From: Polaribacter sp.
GTDB taxonomy: Bacteria > Bacteroidota > Bacteroidia > Flavobacteriales > Flavobacteriaceae
NCBI GenBank assembly: GCA_029238315.1
Contig: JAQWGI010000036.1
Coordinates: 62,001 to 126,000 of the forward strand
Direction: 5' to 3'
Length of the DNA stretch: 64,000 nt
The position numbers and the translations under genes were made by a program. The notes below the pieces were generated by a model. The model was not told the DNA's origin. It worked only from the letters and a program-made list of their open reading frames with translations, and did no database searches. Positions within the stretch are counted from its first letter, which is position 1. Every line of letters begins with the position of its first letter. Below, one piece after another: positions 16,679-25,595 of the stretch.

Positions 16679-17089
16679 ATGAATAAAACAGCCATCATAC
16701 GTTGCGAACACTTTAATGCAGCGCACAGGTTACACAATAAAAACTGGAGTGATGAAAAAAATAAGATTGTTTTTGGTAAATGTAACAATCCAAATTACCA
16801 TGGTCATAATTATGATCTAGAAGTAAAAATTATTGGATACTGTGATCCAGAGACTGGGTATGTAATTGATACTAAGATCCTTTCTGATTTGATTAAAGAC
16901 AAGGTACTTGACAGATTTGATCACAAAAATTTAAATTTAGACACAGAAGAGTTTAAAGATTTAAACCCCACTGCAGAAAATATCGCCATTACTATTTACA
17001 ATATTCTAAAACCTGAAATTTCTTCAGATTTAGAATTAAAAATTAAACTTTATGAAACAGCTAGAAACTATGTTGAATATCCATACTAA
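16679..17089 (+). CDS. 6-pyruvoyl-tetrahydropterin synthase family enzyme
   Basis: A 136-residue tunnelling-fold pterin synthase acting on 7,8-dihydroneopterin triphosphate. The zinc-site and catalytic blocks are CEHFNAAHRL, FGKCNNPNYHGHNYDLEV, DRFDHKNLNLD, PTAENIAITIY and KLYETARNYVEY. The CNNPNxHGHNY block and the DHKNLD / TAEN / LYET order resemble animal PTPS more than E. coli QueD (CRRLHGH). The product may therefore be 6-pyruvoyl- rather than 6-carboxy-tetrahydropterin (inference). It overlaps the GTP cyclohydrolase I gene by up to 38 bases, so the two are co-expressed. Confidence 0.85.
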   Translation: MNKTAIIRCEHFNAAHRLHNKNWSDEKNKIVFGKCNNPNYHGHNYDLEVKIIGYCDPETGYVIDTKILSDLIKDKVLDRFDHKNLNLDTEEFKDLNPTAENIAITIYNILKPEISSDLELKIKLYETARNYVEYPY

Positions 17090-17756
17090 TAATCATACTT
17101 TAGAGACATTTTCTGACAATGAAATTGGAGATGATCACTTATTTACTGGTTTAGACACACCAATGAAATCAGATGCATTCAAATTATCTGATTCAGAAAA
17201 AAAAGAAAAAATAGCGAGTTTATTTTCAGAAATAATGGACGTTATGGGTTTAGATTTAACTAACGATTCTCTTAGAGGTACTCCTAATAGAGTTGCGAAA
17301 ATGTACATTGATGAAATTTTTTCTGGACTCAACCCTGCAAACAAACCAAAAATATCTTTGTTTGATAATAGTTATCAATACAATCAGATGTTGGTAGAAA
17401 AAAACATTACTTTTTATTCAAATTGCGAGCATCATTTTGTACCAATTATTGGTAAAGCTCATGTTGCATATGTCTCTTCTGGAAAAGTAATTGGTATTTC
17501 TAAAATTAATAGAATTGTTCAATATTATGCAAAACGACCTCAGGTCCAAGAAAGATTAACAAATCAGATTGCAACAGAGTTAAAAACGATTTTGCAAACA
17601 GACGATGTTGCTGTTATAATTGATGCAAAACATCTTTGTGTGTCTTCTCGCGGTATAAAAGATGATACTTCTGCTACGGTAACATCCTATTATGGAGGAG
17701 TTTTTAATCAGAATGAAAAAATTGTTGAGCTTCAAAATTACCTTAATCAAAAGTAA
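17052..17756 (+). CDS. folE: GTP cyclohydrolase I
   Basis: A 234-residue enzyme converting GTP to 7,8-dihydroneopterin triphosphate, the substrate of the preceding PTPS-family enzyme. Core motifs: FYSNCEHHFVPIIGKAHVAY (zinc Cys and His), GISKINRIVQYYAKRPQVQE and AKHLCVSSRGIKD with the second zinc cysteine. The first 50 residues are a variable N-terminal extension. The start is uncertain between the ATG at 17052 and one six codons later at 17070; both overlap the upstream gene. Confidence 0.92.
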   Translation: MKQLETMLNIHTNNHTLETFSDNEIGDDHLFTGLDTPMKSDAFKLSDSEKKEKIASLFSEIMDVMGLDLTNDSLRGTPNRVAKMYIDEIFSGLNPANKPKISLFDNSYQYNQMLVEKNITFYSNCEHHFVPIIGKAHVAYVSSGKVIGISKINRIVQYYAKRPQVQERLTNQIATELKTILQTDDVAVIIDAKHLCVSSRGIKDDTSATVTSYYGGVFNQNEKIVELQNYLNQK

Positions 17757-17783
17757 TTTAATTATTTAACTTGTGTAAAAGAA

Positions 17784-18209
17784 ATGATTTTTAATACTAC
17801 CTACAGTAATCAAGATTTTGACGAGGAAAGCGCTCTTTTAGTTGGAAATAAATTCACTTTTTTAGAGCGTTTAAAACTCAGCGGTATTGGCTCAAGTAGA
17901 TTAATGATTAAAGAAATGTGCCCAAAGCTTAATCTTGGAAAGCTGAAGTATTCTGAAATAGATTTTGGAAATATAGAGTTAAGGCCAAACGGAATTATAG
18001 TACATTACTCAAGAAAATTAGAACGTTTTTCTTGGGTAATTCCTTATTATAAATTAGTAATCTATAATTCTCAATACTTTAGCATTCATGCAAATGGTAA
18101 TTACATTCAGTTTTTAAAGAATACAAATTATAAGGACAATAAAAAATTTATCAATAAGATGCTAAATTTAAAAAACAAATCTTTAAAATTAAGTTACTAC
18201 GATTATTAA
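17784..18209 (+). CDS. Conserved hypothetical protein, 141 aa
   Basis: I do not recognise a named family. The protein is soluble, without a signal or membrane segment, and mixed alpha/beta with strand-rich stretches such as FGNIELRPNGIIVHYSRKLERFSWVI, YYKLVIYNSQYFSIHAN and NYIQFLKN, ending in lysine-rich helix. It follows the folE stop by 27 bases in the same direction and may be the third gene of that operon. Confidence 0.6.
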   Translation: MIFNTTYSNQDFDEESALLVGNKFTFLERLKLSGIGSSRLMIKEMCPKLNLGKLKYSEIDFGNIELRPNGIIVHYSRKLERFSWVIPYYKLVIYNSQYFSIHANGNYIQFLKNTNYKDNKKFINKMLNLKNKSLKLSYYDY

Positions 18210-18219
18210 ATTTTTTTAA

Positions 18220-20757
18220 TTATACTTCCTTTCTTAAAACTTCTAAAGGTGGACTTTTTAAGACACTTCTAATATTGGTTAAACCAATTAGTAATACTAA
18301 TAATGTAATTCCTGGTAAAAATATAACAAACGGAATTATTGACGGTATAAATACCTCCTTAAACAGTAATGTAGCTAGTAGCTGACTGCTTATAAGAGAT
18401 AATAAAATCCCAACCAAACTACCTAATACTCCTAAATAAATATATTCTAAAGCAGTAATTTGTAAAATCTGCATGCTCTTTGCCCCTAAGGTTCTTAACA
18501 ATATGCTTTCTTTTATCCGTTGGTATTTACTATTTCTAACAGAGCCAATTAAAACAATAATTCCTGTTAAAATACTAAAAAACGCCATGAAATTAATAAT
18601 CCAAGAAACCTTCAGTAAAATATCTTCAACAATTGTGTAAATTTGACGTAAATCTAAAATCGAAACTGAAGGGAAACTTTTTACTAAATCTCTTTGTAAA
18701 CCTGCAGAACTAGATTCGTCTGGTACATATGTTGTTATTACATTAAACTGTGGTGCTTTTTCTAAAACTCCTTCTGGAAATACAATAGAAAAATTTAACT
18801 GCATATTACCCCAATTTACTTTACGAATGCTACCAACTTGTGTTTTCATTAATACACCTTGAATATTAAAAACAACTTCATCTCCAATTTTTAAATTGGT
18901 ATCCCTTGCAATATTATCTGCAATAGATATTAATATTGGCTCTTCATTATTGTTCTTTTCAACCCATTTACCCTCTACAATTTCTTCGGAAGCTAATAAA
19001 GAACTTCTATAGGTTGTTCTAAATTCATGATTTAAAATCCAGCGATTCATGGTTGAAGTTGAGTCTTTTCTTAAATCATTTACCAGTTGATCTTTAATGC
19101 GATGCATACGCATTGTAACAATTGGAATATTGTCTATGATATTGAGATCTTTTTTAACAATCGCTTTTTCTACGGCTAATTTTTCATTTGATTGCACATC
19201 CATTAAAATAATGTTTGCATCAGTTGCATTACTTTCAATTGAAGTTTTTGCAAGTAAAATATCTTTTGTAAAATATAAAGTACTAATTAAAAAAGTACCC
19301 AAACCAATAGCTAAAATTAACACCATTGTTTGGTTGTTAGGCCTAAAAAGATTTAACAGACTTTGACGCTTGGTAAATCCCCAATTTGTTGGAAAAAACT
19401 TTTTTATCATTTTCATAAAAAACGATGAAACTAAAGCCATTATAGAAAATGTAATTAAAATTCCGATTGTAAAAAAGAACCCATTTTTAGCATCATTTAA
19501 TAACCAGTAAGAAAATAAAAATATAAAAAATATAATTGCAGTTATTACAATTAACCTTGCTTTTCTCGGCTTTATTATATTCTCTTCTGCACCTCTAAGA
19601 ACTTCGAGGGGAGAAACATACCAGGTTCCTAACAATGGTAATAATGCAAATAACACAGACATTAATACCCCAAGTAAGATTCCCATAATTATGGGCTGAA
19701 TAGAAATTGAAATGGCTATATTAAAGGGTAAAAATTCTTGCAAAATATACGGAAAAGCGTATTGTAAACCTGTTCCTATTGCAGCACCAATGATTCCGCC
19801 AAATAACCCAATTCCAACAATCTGTAATAAATAAATTAAAAAAGATTGTTTTCTAGAAGCTCCTAGACACTTTAAAACGGCAACACTTTTTAGCTTTTCT
19901 TTTATGTATATATGAACAGAGCTAGCAATACCAACACAACCTAGCAGCAAAGCTATAAAGGCTGCTAAATTTAAAAATCTACCTACATTATCATAACTTC
20001 TTCCCAAGCGAGCACTTGTACTTGTATGTGTATCTAAGTCTGCATTTTCATCATCTAAAATGGGGTCAATCTTTTTATCTAACGCAATTAAATCCATAGT
20101 TGGAGCTACAAAAAAGTATTGATATTCTTTTCTGCTTCCCAATTGTAGTAAATTTGTTTCTTCTATAAATCTAAAAGGAATTAAAACTGTTGGAGCAACA
20201 GATGTCGATATTGCTGTGCTTCCAGGAATCGAATTTAAAGCACCTGCAATTGGAAACACACGCTTTCCTAATTTAATGGAATCACCTGGTTTTAGGTTAA
20301 ATTGCAGCATCAAAGTTGCATCAACTATTGCGCCTCCTAATTTTTGATATTTTAAAGCAGCATCTTCTGGTGTCGTTTCTAAATCGCCATAAAAAGGAAA
20401 ATTACCCTCAATGGCTCTAACTTTCACTAATTTTGTTCCGTCGTTTTTTGGAAACGCAGCCATCGATACAAAATTTACTTCAGAAGCTTTGGGTTTTAAA
20501 GAGTCAATAATTTTTTGCACCTTTTTGTTGGGTAGTTTCTTGCTGTCAATAATAAAATCAGCTCCCATTAGTGCTTTTGACTGATTTTTAATATTATCTT
20601 TTAGATTTCCGCTAAATAATTGAATAGAAACTACTGCTGCAATTCCTAAAATAATTGAAGCCATAAAAAGCATTAATCTAGAAAGACTTGCTTTTCCGTC
20701 TCTCCAAGCCATTTTAAATAGCCAACTTACTGAAGTCTTAGAATTAGATCTATTCAT
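18220..20757 (-). CDS. ABC transporter permease, FtsX/MacB type (YbbP-like)
   Basis: An 845-residue permease with two FtsX-like units. One membrane helix is near residue 30, followed by a large periplasmic domain. Three-helix clusters occur at about 265-385 (LAAFIALLLGCVGIASSVHIYIKEK, VAVLKCLGASRKQ) and 720-845 (FFSILTGIIVLIGSV, ILLRTLGAKSMQILQ), with a second exported domain between them. The repeated VAVLKCLGA / SILLRTLGA segments are the cytoplasmic coupling motifs. The stop-start junction with the ATPase gene upstream is one base. The architecture and TesA neighbour match E. coli YbbP. Confidence 0.85.
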   Translation of the reverse strand: MNRSNSKTSVSWLFKMAWRDGKASLSRLMLFMASIILGIAAVVSIQLFSGNLKDNIKNQSKALMGADFIIDSKKLPNKKVQKIIDSLKPKASEVNFVSMAAFPKNDGTKLVKVRAIEGNFPFYGDLETTPEDAALKYQKLGGAIVDATLMLQFNLKPGDSIKLGKRVFPIAGALNSIPGSTAISTSVAPTVLIPFRFIEETNLLQLGSRKEYQYFFVAPTMDLIALDKKIDPILDDENADLDTHTSTSARLGRSYDNVGRFLNLAAFIALLLGCVGIASSVHIYIKEKLKSVAVLKCLGASRKQSFLIYLLQIVGIGLFGGIIGAAIGTGLQYAFPYILQEFLPFNIAISISIQPIIMGILLGVLMSVLFALLPLLGTWYVSPLEVLRGAEENIIKPRKARLIVITAIIFFIFLFSYWLLNDAKNGFFFTIGILITFSIMALVSSFFMKMIKKFFPTNWGFTKRQSLLNLFRPNNQTMVLILAIGLGTFLISTLYFTKDILLAKTSIESNATDANIILMDVQSNEKLAVEKAIVKKDLNIIDNIPIVTMRMHRIKDQLVNDLRKDSTSTMNRWILNHEFRTTYRSSLLASEEIVEGKWVEKNNNEEPILISIADNIARDTNLKIGDEVVFNIQGVLMKTQVGSIRKVNWGNMQLNFSIVFPEGVLEKAPQFNVITTYVPDESSSAGLQRDLVKSFPSVSILDLRQIYTIVEDILLKVSWIINFMAFFSILTGIIVLIGSVRNSKYQRIKESILLRTLGAKSMQILQITALEYIYLGVLGSLVGILLSLISSQLLATLLFKEVFIPSIIPFVIFLPGITLLVLLIGLTNIRSVLKSPPLEVLRKEV

Positions 20758-21455
20758 TACACAGAAAGTGTTTTTTCATTAGAAACAATTTTTCCTCCTT
20801 TTAACTTTAAAATTTGTTGGGTTCTATTAGCCAATTCTAAATCATGTGTAATGATAACCAAGGTAGTTCCAGATTCTTTATTTAACTGAAATAGTAACTG
20901 AATTACTTTTTCTCCGGTTTCTTCATCCAAGTTACCAGTAGGCTCATCTGCAAATAAAATTGAAGGTTTGTTAGAGAAAGCTCTTGCTAATGCTACACGT
21001 TGCTGTTCTCCTCCAGAAAGCTGTGACGGATAATGATGCATTCTATCAGACAACCCTACTTTTTGAAGCAGCTCTTCACCTATTTTAGCTGCGTTTTTTT
21101 TTCCTTGGAGTTCTAAAGGAACAATAACATTTTCTAAAGCTGTTAGTGTAGGTAATAATTGAAAGTTTTGAAAGATAAAACCAACTTCTTTGTTACGTAG
21201 CAAGGCACGTTCATCTTCATTTAAATCTTGCAGTTGATTTCCACATAATTCTATATTACCAGATGTTGGGGCATCTAAACCGGCGCACAAACCTAATAAT
21301 GTAGTTTTTCCGCTTCCTGAAGGACCAACAATAGAAAAAACACTTCCTTTTTCAACATCAAAAGAGATGTTTTTTAAAACAGTTAATTTTTTAGAACCGC
21401 TTGTATATGTTTTCTCTAGTTGCTTAATCTTTAATATATTTGTCATTATATCCAT
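20757..21455 (-). CDS. ABC transporter ATP-binding protein (YbbA/LolD-like)
   Basis: A 232-residue ATPase energising the FtsX-type permease encoded directly downstream. Walker A is [10 protein letters not shown]-loop [10 protein letters not shown], signature [15 protein letters not shown], Walker [15 protein letters not shown]-loop VIITHD. The protein belongs to the LolD/MacB/YbbA group, which move lipids or lipoproteins or transmit force rather than import solutes. The start could be the ATG at 21455 or the one at 21446 ([12 protein letters not shown]). The divergent TesA-like gene begins only 17-26 bases away. Confidence 0.9.
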   Translation of the reverse strand: MDIMTNILKIKQLEKTYTSGSKKLTVLKNISFDVEKGSVFSIVGPSGSGKTTLLGLCAGLDAPTSGNIELCGNQLQDLNEDERALLRNKEVGFIFQNFQLLPTLTALENVIVPLELQGKKNAAKIGEELLQKVGLSDRMHHYPSQLSGGEQQRVALARAFSNKPSILFADEPTGNLDEETGEKVIQLLFQLNKESGTTLVIITHDLELANRTQQILKLKGGKIVSNEKTLSV

Positions 21456-21472
21456 TTAAAATTTTAACAGAA

Positions 21473-22204
21473 ATGCTAAAGCCTAAAAATAATCAATTGC
21501 TCTTATATTTAAAAGCGACTACCAATAAGATTTTCTTAAAGTTCTGTTATATTTGGGTTCTATTTCTTCTAGCATCTTGTAATGCGGATGGTGTTAAAAA
21601 ATCAGAAACAAGTTTAGTTCAAACAGAAGAAAATATTTCAGAAAAAGTAATTTCAAAAAACATTCTTTTTTTTGGTGATAGTTTAACTGCTGGCTATGGT
21701 TTAGAAGACGTAGAAGATGCTTTTCCGGGTATTATTCAAACGAAGATAGATTCACTCTCTTTAGATTACAACGTAATTAATTCTGGTGTAAGCGGCGAAA
21801 CTTCTGCAGGTGGAAAAAGCAGAATTGATTGGGTTTTGAATCAAAATATTGATGTTTTCATTTTAGAATTAGGCGCAAATGATGGTTTACGGGGTGTGCC
21901 ACTTAAACAAACAAAAGAAAATTTACAAGCCATTATAGATGCTGTTTTAAAGAAGAATAAAGATACGAAAATTGTATTAGCAGGTATGCAATTACCACCA
22001 AACATGGGAATTGATTATACTACTGAATTCAAAGCTATTTTTCCTGATTTGGCTTCAAAAAACAACATTCTTTTAATTCCTTTTTTATTGAAAGATGTTG
22101 GTGGTATCCCTACTTTAAATCAAGCAGATGGGATTCATCCAACGATTGAAGGGCAAAAGATAGTTGCAAAAAATGTTTGGGAAGTACTAAAAACTATTTT
22201 GTAA
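21473..22204 (+). CDS. TesA-like SGNH/GDSL lysophospholipase-arylesterase, lipoprotein
   Basis: A 243-residue lipoprotein hydrolase with a long N-region and lipobox LLASC (Cys36). SGNH blocks: block I FFGDSLTAGYG with the catalytic Ser, block II Gly in GVSGETSAGG, block III ELGANDGLRG, and block V DGIHPTIEGQ with the Asp-His pair. It would cleave acyl esters or thioesters in the periplasm. An upstream ATG at 21440 overlaps the divergent ATPase gene; I prefer 21473 because the signal peptide follows it. TesA beside YbbA/YbbP is the E. coli arrangement too. Confidence 0.88.
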   Translation: MLKPKNNQLLLYLKATTNKIFLKFCYIWVLFLLASCNADGVKKSETSLVQTEENISEKVISKNILFFGDSLTAGYGLEDVEDAFPGIIQTKIDSLSLDYNVINSGVSGETSAGGKSRIDWVLNQNIDVFILELGANDGLRGVPLKQTKENLQAIIDAVLKKNKDTKIVLAGMQLPPNMGIDYTTEFKAIFPDLASKNNILLIPFLLKDVGGIPTLNQADGIHPTIEGQKIVAKNVWEVLKTIL

Positions 22205-22205
22205 T

Positions 22206-23519
22206 CTATAAAATTGTTACTCTAACTTTTTTCTTCTTTAAACGTGTATTATTTAGCTTAGATACAAGATCGTTTGCTTTTGTTAACGGAATTGCAACAA
22301 AAGCACAATCAGGTTTTAATTCAATAACACCTAATTCTTCTTTATTAATTCCGCCTTGTTTAAAAAACAAACCAGCAATATCTCCTTTTGATATTTTATC
22401 TTTTCGTCCACCAGAAATAAATAGCGTTTCCCAATATTGTGTTTTATGTGGTGCTTTTTTAACAATTGAAACGCCTTTACTTTTCTTTATAAAATCAGGT
22501 AAAAATTCTTTTTCCCATTGCAAAATATAAGCAGTTCCTTTTTCATTTACTCTAGCAGTTCTTCCATTTCTGTGGATAAACTCTTCTTGGTGTTTAGGCA
22601 ATTCATAATGAATAATAAATTTCATTTCTGGAATATCAATTCCTCTCGCAGCTAAATCAGTAGCAATTAACAACTGACAGGTTCCATTTCTGAATTTAAT
22701 CAATGAACGTTCTCTATCTTTTTGCTCCATTCCACCAGAAAAACAAGCATGGCTAATATTATTTTGTGTTAAATATGTACTTACTTGTTCTATTGAATCT
22801 TTTAAATTGCAAAATACAATTCCGGGTTCATTGCCAATATGTCTTACCAAGTCTAACAAGGTTCTAGACTTATTTTTATTGGGAGAAATCACTGTTTTAA
22901 AAGTTAGCTGAGAAGTTCTTTTTTCTTTTAAATAATCAATTACTTTAGGTTTGTCCAAACGAACAAAGCTAGGAACTTCAACACCTTGTGTTGCAGAAGT
23001 TAAGATGCGTTTATTTAAAGCTGGCAATTGATTGATAATTCCGCGCATTTCATATTCAAACCCAACTTCTAAAGACTTGTCAAATTCATCTAAAATCAAT
23101 GTTTTTATAAAGCTCTTAGAAAAACGATCGTTGCTAAAATGATCTGCAATTCTTCCAGGTGTTCCTATTAAAATAGCTGGAGTATGTTTCAATTCAATTT
23201 TATCTTTAGACATGGGTCTTCCGCCATAAACTGCATTTACTTTATAGCCAGAACCCATTGATCTAATTACTTGTTCAATCTGAATTGCCAATTCTCTAGA
23301 CGGAACTAAAATTAACGCCTGTACTTCTTTAGAGTTTGGATCTAATGTTTCTAACAATGGCAACGAAAAAGCCAATGTTTTCCCAGTTCCTGTTGGCGAT
23401 AATAATATTGTATTTGTTGCAGTTTGAATTGTAGAAACAGCTTCTTCTTGCATGGGGTTTAATGCAGAGATATTTAATTTCGTTAAAATATCTTGTTGAT
23501 TTTTAATGTGATTTGCCAT
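22206..23519 (-). CDS. DEAD-box-type RNA helicase with DbpA-like RNA-binding C-terminus
   Basis: A 437-residue ATP-dependent RNA helicase. Q motif LNPMQEEAV, motif I SPTGTGKT, motif Ia VPSRELAIQ, motif II DEFD instead of DEAD, motif III SAT, then IVFCN, ATDLAARGID and HRNGRTAR in the second RecA domain. The last 70 or so residues (GRKDKISKGDIAGLFFKQGG, CAFVAIPLTKANDLVSKLN) are a DbpA-type RNA-binding domain, pointing to 23S rRNA and 50S assembly. It lies four bases after another helicase gene, in one operon. Confidence 0.9.
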   Translation of the reverse strand: MANHIKNQQDILTKLNISALNPMQEEAVSTIQTATNTILLSPTGTGKTLAFSLPLLETLDPNSKEVQALILVPSRELAIQIEQVIRSMGSGYKVNAVYGGRPMSKDKIELKHTPAILIGTPGRIADHFSNDRFSKSFIKTLILDEFDKSLEVGFEYEMRGIINQLPALNKRILTSATQGVEVPSFVRLDKPKVIDYLKEKRTSQLTFKTVISPNKNKSRTLLDLVRHIGNEPGIVFCNLKDSIEQVSTYLTQNNISHACFSGGMEQKDRERSLIKFRNGTCQLLIATDLAARGIDIPEMKFIIHYELPKHQEEFIHRNGRTARVNEKGTAYILQWEKEFLPDFIKKSKGVSIVKKAPHKTQYWETLFISGGRKDKISKGDIAGLFFKQGGINKEELGVIELKPDCAFVAIPLTKANDLVSKLNNTRLKKKKVRVTIL

Positions 23520-23523
23520 ACAA

Positions 23524-24855
23524 TTAGTTGTTTTTATGCTTTTTAGGTTCTGATTTTACAGGAGCATTTTGTGCTAAATAATTCGCTAAAATTTTATCCA
23601 CCAATTCCTCTTTTGTTAAATGATGAAATATGGTTTTTATTTTTGCTTTAAAATCTTCTGAAACTTCACGATTTGGTTTCGTTTTAAATATCTTTTTAGC
23701 CCACAACAAACCATTATTTTCTTCAATACTTTGCGCATTTGCTTTTTTATATGCAGTAAATTGAATTCCTAAATCTTCTTCAAATTCTGGAATTTCTTCT
23801 ACTTCTTCTTGCTGAATCACACTTAATGAAAGTCCGTTTGCTCCTGCTCTAGCTGTTCTTCCGCTTCTATGCACGTAGGTTTCATAAGTGTCTGGTAAAT
23901 GATAATTCACTACAAAAGAAACTTCTTTAACATCAATTCCACGAGCAGCTAAATCAGTTGCAACTAAAACATCTATATGCCCTTCTCTAAATTGTCCCAT
24001 AATCCGATCTCGAATTCCTTGAGATAAACTTCCGTGAATTGCTCCTGAAGAAAATTTATTGATTGCTAAATTCTTTCCTAGTTTATTAACCGCAGCTTTT
24101 GTTTTACAAAATATAATACCGCGTTCTCCTTCTTTAGAATTTAAGAAATGCATTAATACATCTAATTTCTCAATTGGTTCAACAACAACATATTGATGAT
24201 CAATACCTTTGTGTCCAACAGCATCCATATCTGTTTCTATTTGAACAACATGTTTAGACATATAGTTCTGAACCAATTGTTTTATTGTTCCAGGCATTGT
24301 TGCTGTAAACAGCAAGGTTCTTCTCTTTTTTGGAAGCTCTTTAATAATTACATCAACTTCTTCTTTTAAGGCACTTATCATTTCATCCGCTTCATCCAAA
24401 ACAAAATATTTGATATTATCAAGGTTAATGGCAGTTCGCTTCATTAAATCTAATAAACGACCAGGAGTTGCAACTACAATTTGTGGATTTTCTTTTAAAC
24501 GTTCTATTTGAGGTTTTACAGGTGTTCCTCCGCAAATAGAAGCTATTGAAACTACTGAGTTTTCACCAGAATAAGAAACTAAGTTGTTATAAATTTGTTG
24601 TCCTAATTCTCTTGTAGGTGCTAAAATTAAAACTTGAACATTTATTTCATCAACGTTAACTTTTTGTAGTAATGGCAAACCAAAAGCAGCCGTTTTTCCT
24701 GTTCCTGTTTTTGCCAACACAACCATATCTTTCTTTTTATGTAGAATAATCGGAATGGTTTTTTCTTGAACAGCAGTTGGAACAGTGATTTCTAATTTGG
24801 CTAAACGAGTTTCTAATTCTTTATAAATTCCTAACTCTGAAAACGTTTTTGACAT
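23524..24855 (-). CDS. DEAD-box RNA helicase
   Basis: A 443-residue helicase with Q motif VPTAVQEKTIP, motif I AKTGTGKTAAFG, APTRELGQQ, TPGRLLDL, motif II LDEADEM, SAT-type FTATMPGT, GIIFCKTKAA, ATDLAARGIDVKEV and HRSGRTARAG. A C-terminal extension of about 80 residues ends in a basic stretch (EPKKHKNN). Likely roles are ribosome assembly, mRNA turnover or cold adaptation. It is first gene of a two-helicase operon; its upstream region shares a CCCCGTAAAA box with the cold-shock-domain gene promoter. Confidence 0.9.
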   Translation of the reverse strand: MSKTFSELGIYKELETRLAKLEITVPTAVQEKTIPIILHKKKDMVVLAKTGTGKTAAFGLPLLQKVNVDEINVQVLILAPTRELGQQIYNNLVSYSGENSVVSIASICGGTPVKPQIERLKENPQIVVATPGRLLDLMKRTAINLDNIKYFVLDEADEMISALKEEVDVIIKELPKKRRTLLFTATMPGTIKQLVQNYMSKHVVQIETDMDAVGHKGIDHQYVVVEPIEKLDVLMHFLNSKEGERGIIFCKTKAAVNKLGKNLAINKFSSGAIHGSLSQGIRDRIMGQFREGHIDVLVATDLAARGIDVKEVSFVVNYHLPDTYETYVHRSGRTARAGANGLSLSVIQQEEVEEIPEFEEDLGIQFTAYKKANAQSIEENNGLLWAKKIFKTKPNREVSEDFKAKIKTIFHHLTKEELVDKILANYLAQNAPVKSEPKKHKNN

Positions 24856-24869
24856 TAAATATTTTTTTG

Positions 24870-24894
24870 CAAAGATAGTTACACTTTTACGGGG
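24870..24894 (-). promoter_or_regulatory. Promoter region of the DEAD-box operon with CCCCGTAAAA box
   Basis: On the minus strand TATCTTTG (24877-24870) matches the -7 consensus TAnnTTTG, and CCCCGTAAAA (24894-24885) lies seven bases upstream of it. The same two elements precede the cold-shock-domain gene. Confidence 0.5.
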
Positions 24895-24950
24895 AATGTG
24901 AATTATTAATTTCTTATTTCTTTATATTATTAATTTTTTATTACTTTTGT

Positions 24951-24977
24951 TAACTATATGGTTAAACCAAGTAGTTA
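24951..24977. promoter_or_regulatory. 27-bp palindromic operator of the TetR-controlled efflux operon
   Basis: Outer halves TAACTA / TAGTTA and inner halves TGGTT / AACCA are arranged symmetrically around one central base. It lies immediately upstream of the TetR start at 24983, where repressor binding would block transcription of its own gene and the efflux operon. Confidence 0.75.
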
Positions 24978-24982
24978 GATAT

Positions 24983-25591
24983 ATGAGTGCTAAAGATCAA
25001 AATACAGAAAAAAAAATACTAAATGCCGCAGAATCAATTTTTCAAAGAAAAGGTATGGATGGCGCAAGAATGCAGGAAATAGCAGATGAAGCTGGTATCA
25101 ATAAGGCAATGCTTCATTATTATTACAAAAGCAAACAACTATTGTTTGGTGCCGTATTTATAAAGGCATTTAGTCTTTTAGCTCCACAATTAAATGCAAT
25201 ACTAAATGATGATTCGACCATAGAAATAAAGATTCGAAATTTTGCTAATAATTATATTTCATTTATTAGTAAACATCCATACATTCCAAGTTTTATCATA
25301 ATGGAATTGAATAAAAATCCAGATTTCGTTCTCAAGATTAAAAGTAATCCCAATTTTCCTAATCTAAAAAAGTTTAATAAACAAGTTGAAAAGGAAGTTG
25401 AAAATAAAATTTTAAAACCAATTAATAGTCAGCAATTATTTATGAATATTATTTCCATGTGCATCTTCCCATTTGTAGCCTCTCCTCTAGTTAAAGCTCT
25501 ACTTGATGTGAATGATAAAGATTATCAATTACTTATGGAGGCAAGAAAAATAGAAATTGCTAATTTCATTATTGATGCAATTAAAATATGA
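24983..25591 (+). CDS. TetR-family transcriptional repressor of the efflux operon
   Basis: A 202-residue regulator with N-terminal TetR HTH (KKILNAAESIFQRKGMDGARMQEIADEAGINKAMLHYYYKSKQLLFGAVF) and an all-helical ligand domain. An earlier ATG at 24947 would place part of the coding sequence inside the 27-bp operator, so I choose the ATG at 24983, where TetR homology begins. It is the first gene of an eight-gene set encoding a tripartite ABC-2 exporter, which it presumably represses until a toxic ligand binds. The stop codon lies just before the TolC gene start. Confidence 0.9.
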   Translation: MSAKDQNTEKKILNAAESIFQRKGMDGARMQEIADEAGINKAMLHYYYKSKQLLFGAVFIKAFSLLAPQLNAILNDDSTIEIKIRNFANNYISFISKHPYIPSFIIMELNKNPDFVLKIKSNPNFPNLKKFNKQVEKEVENKILKPINSQQLFMNIISMCIFPFVASPLVKALLDVNDKDYQLLMEARKIEIANFIIDAIKI

Positions 25592-25595
25592 TAAA

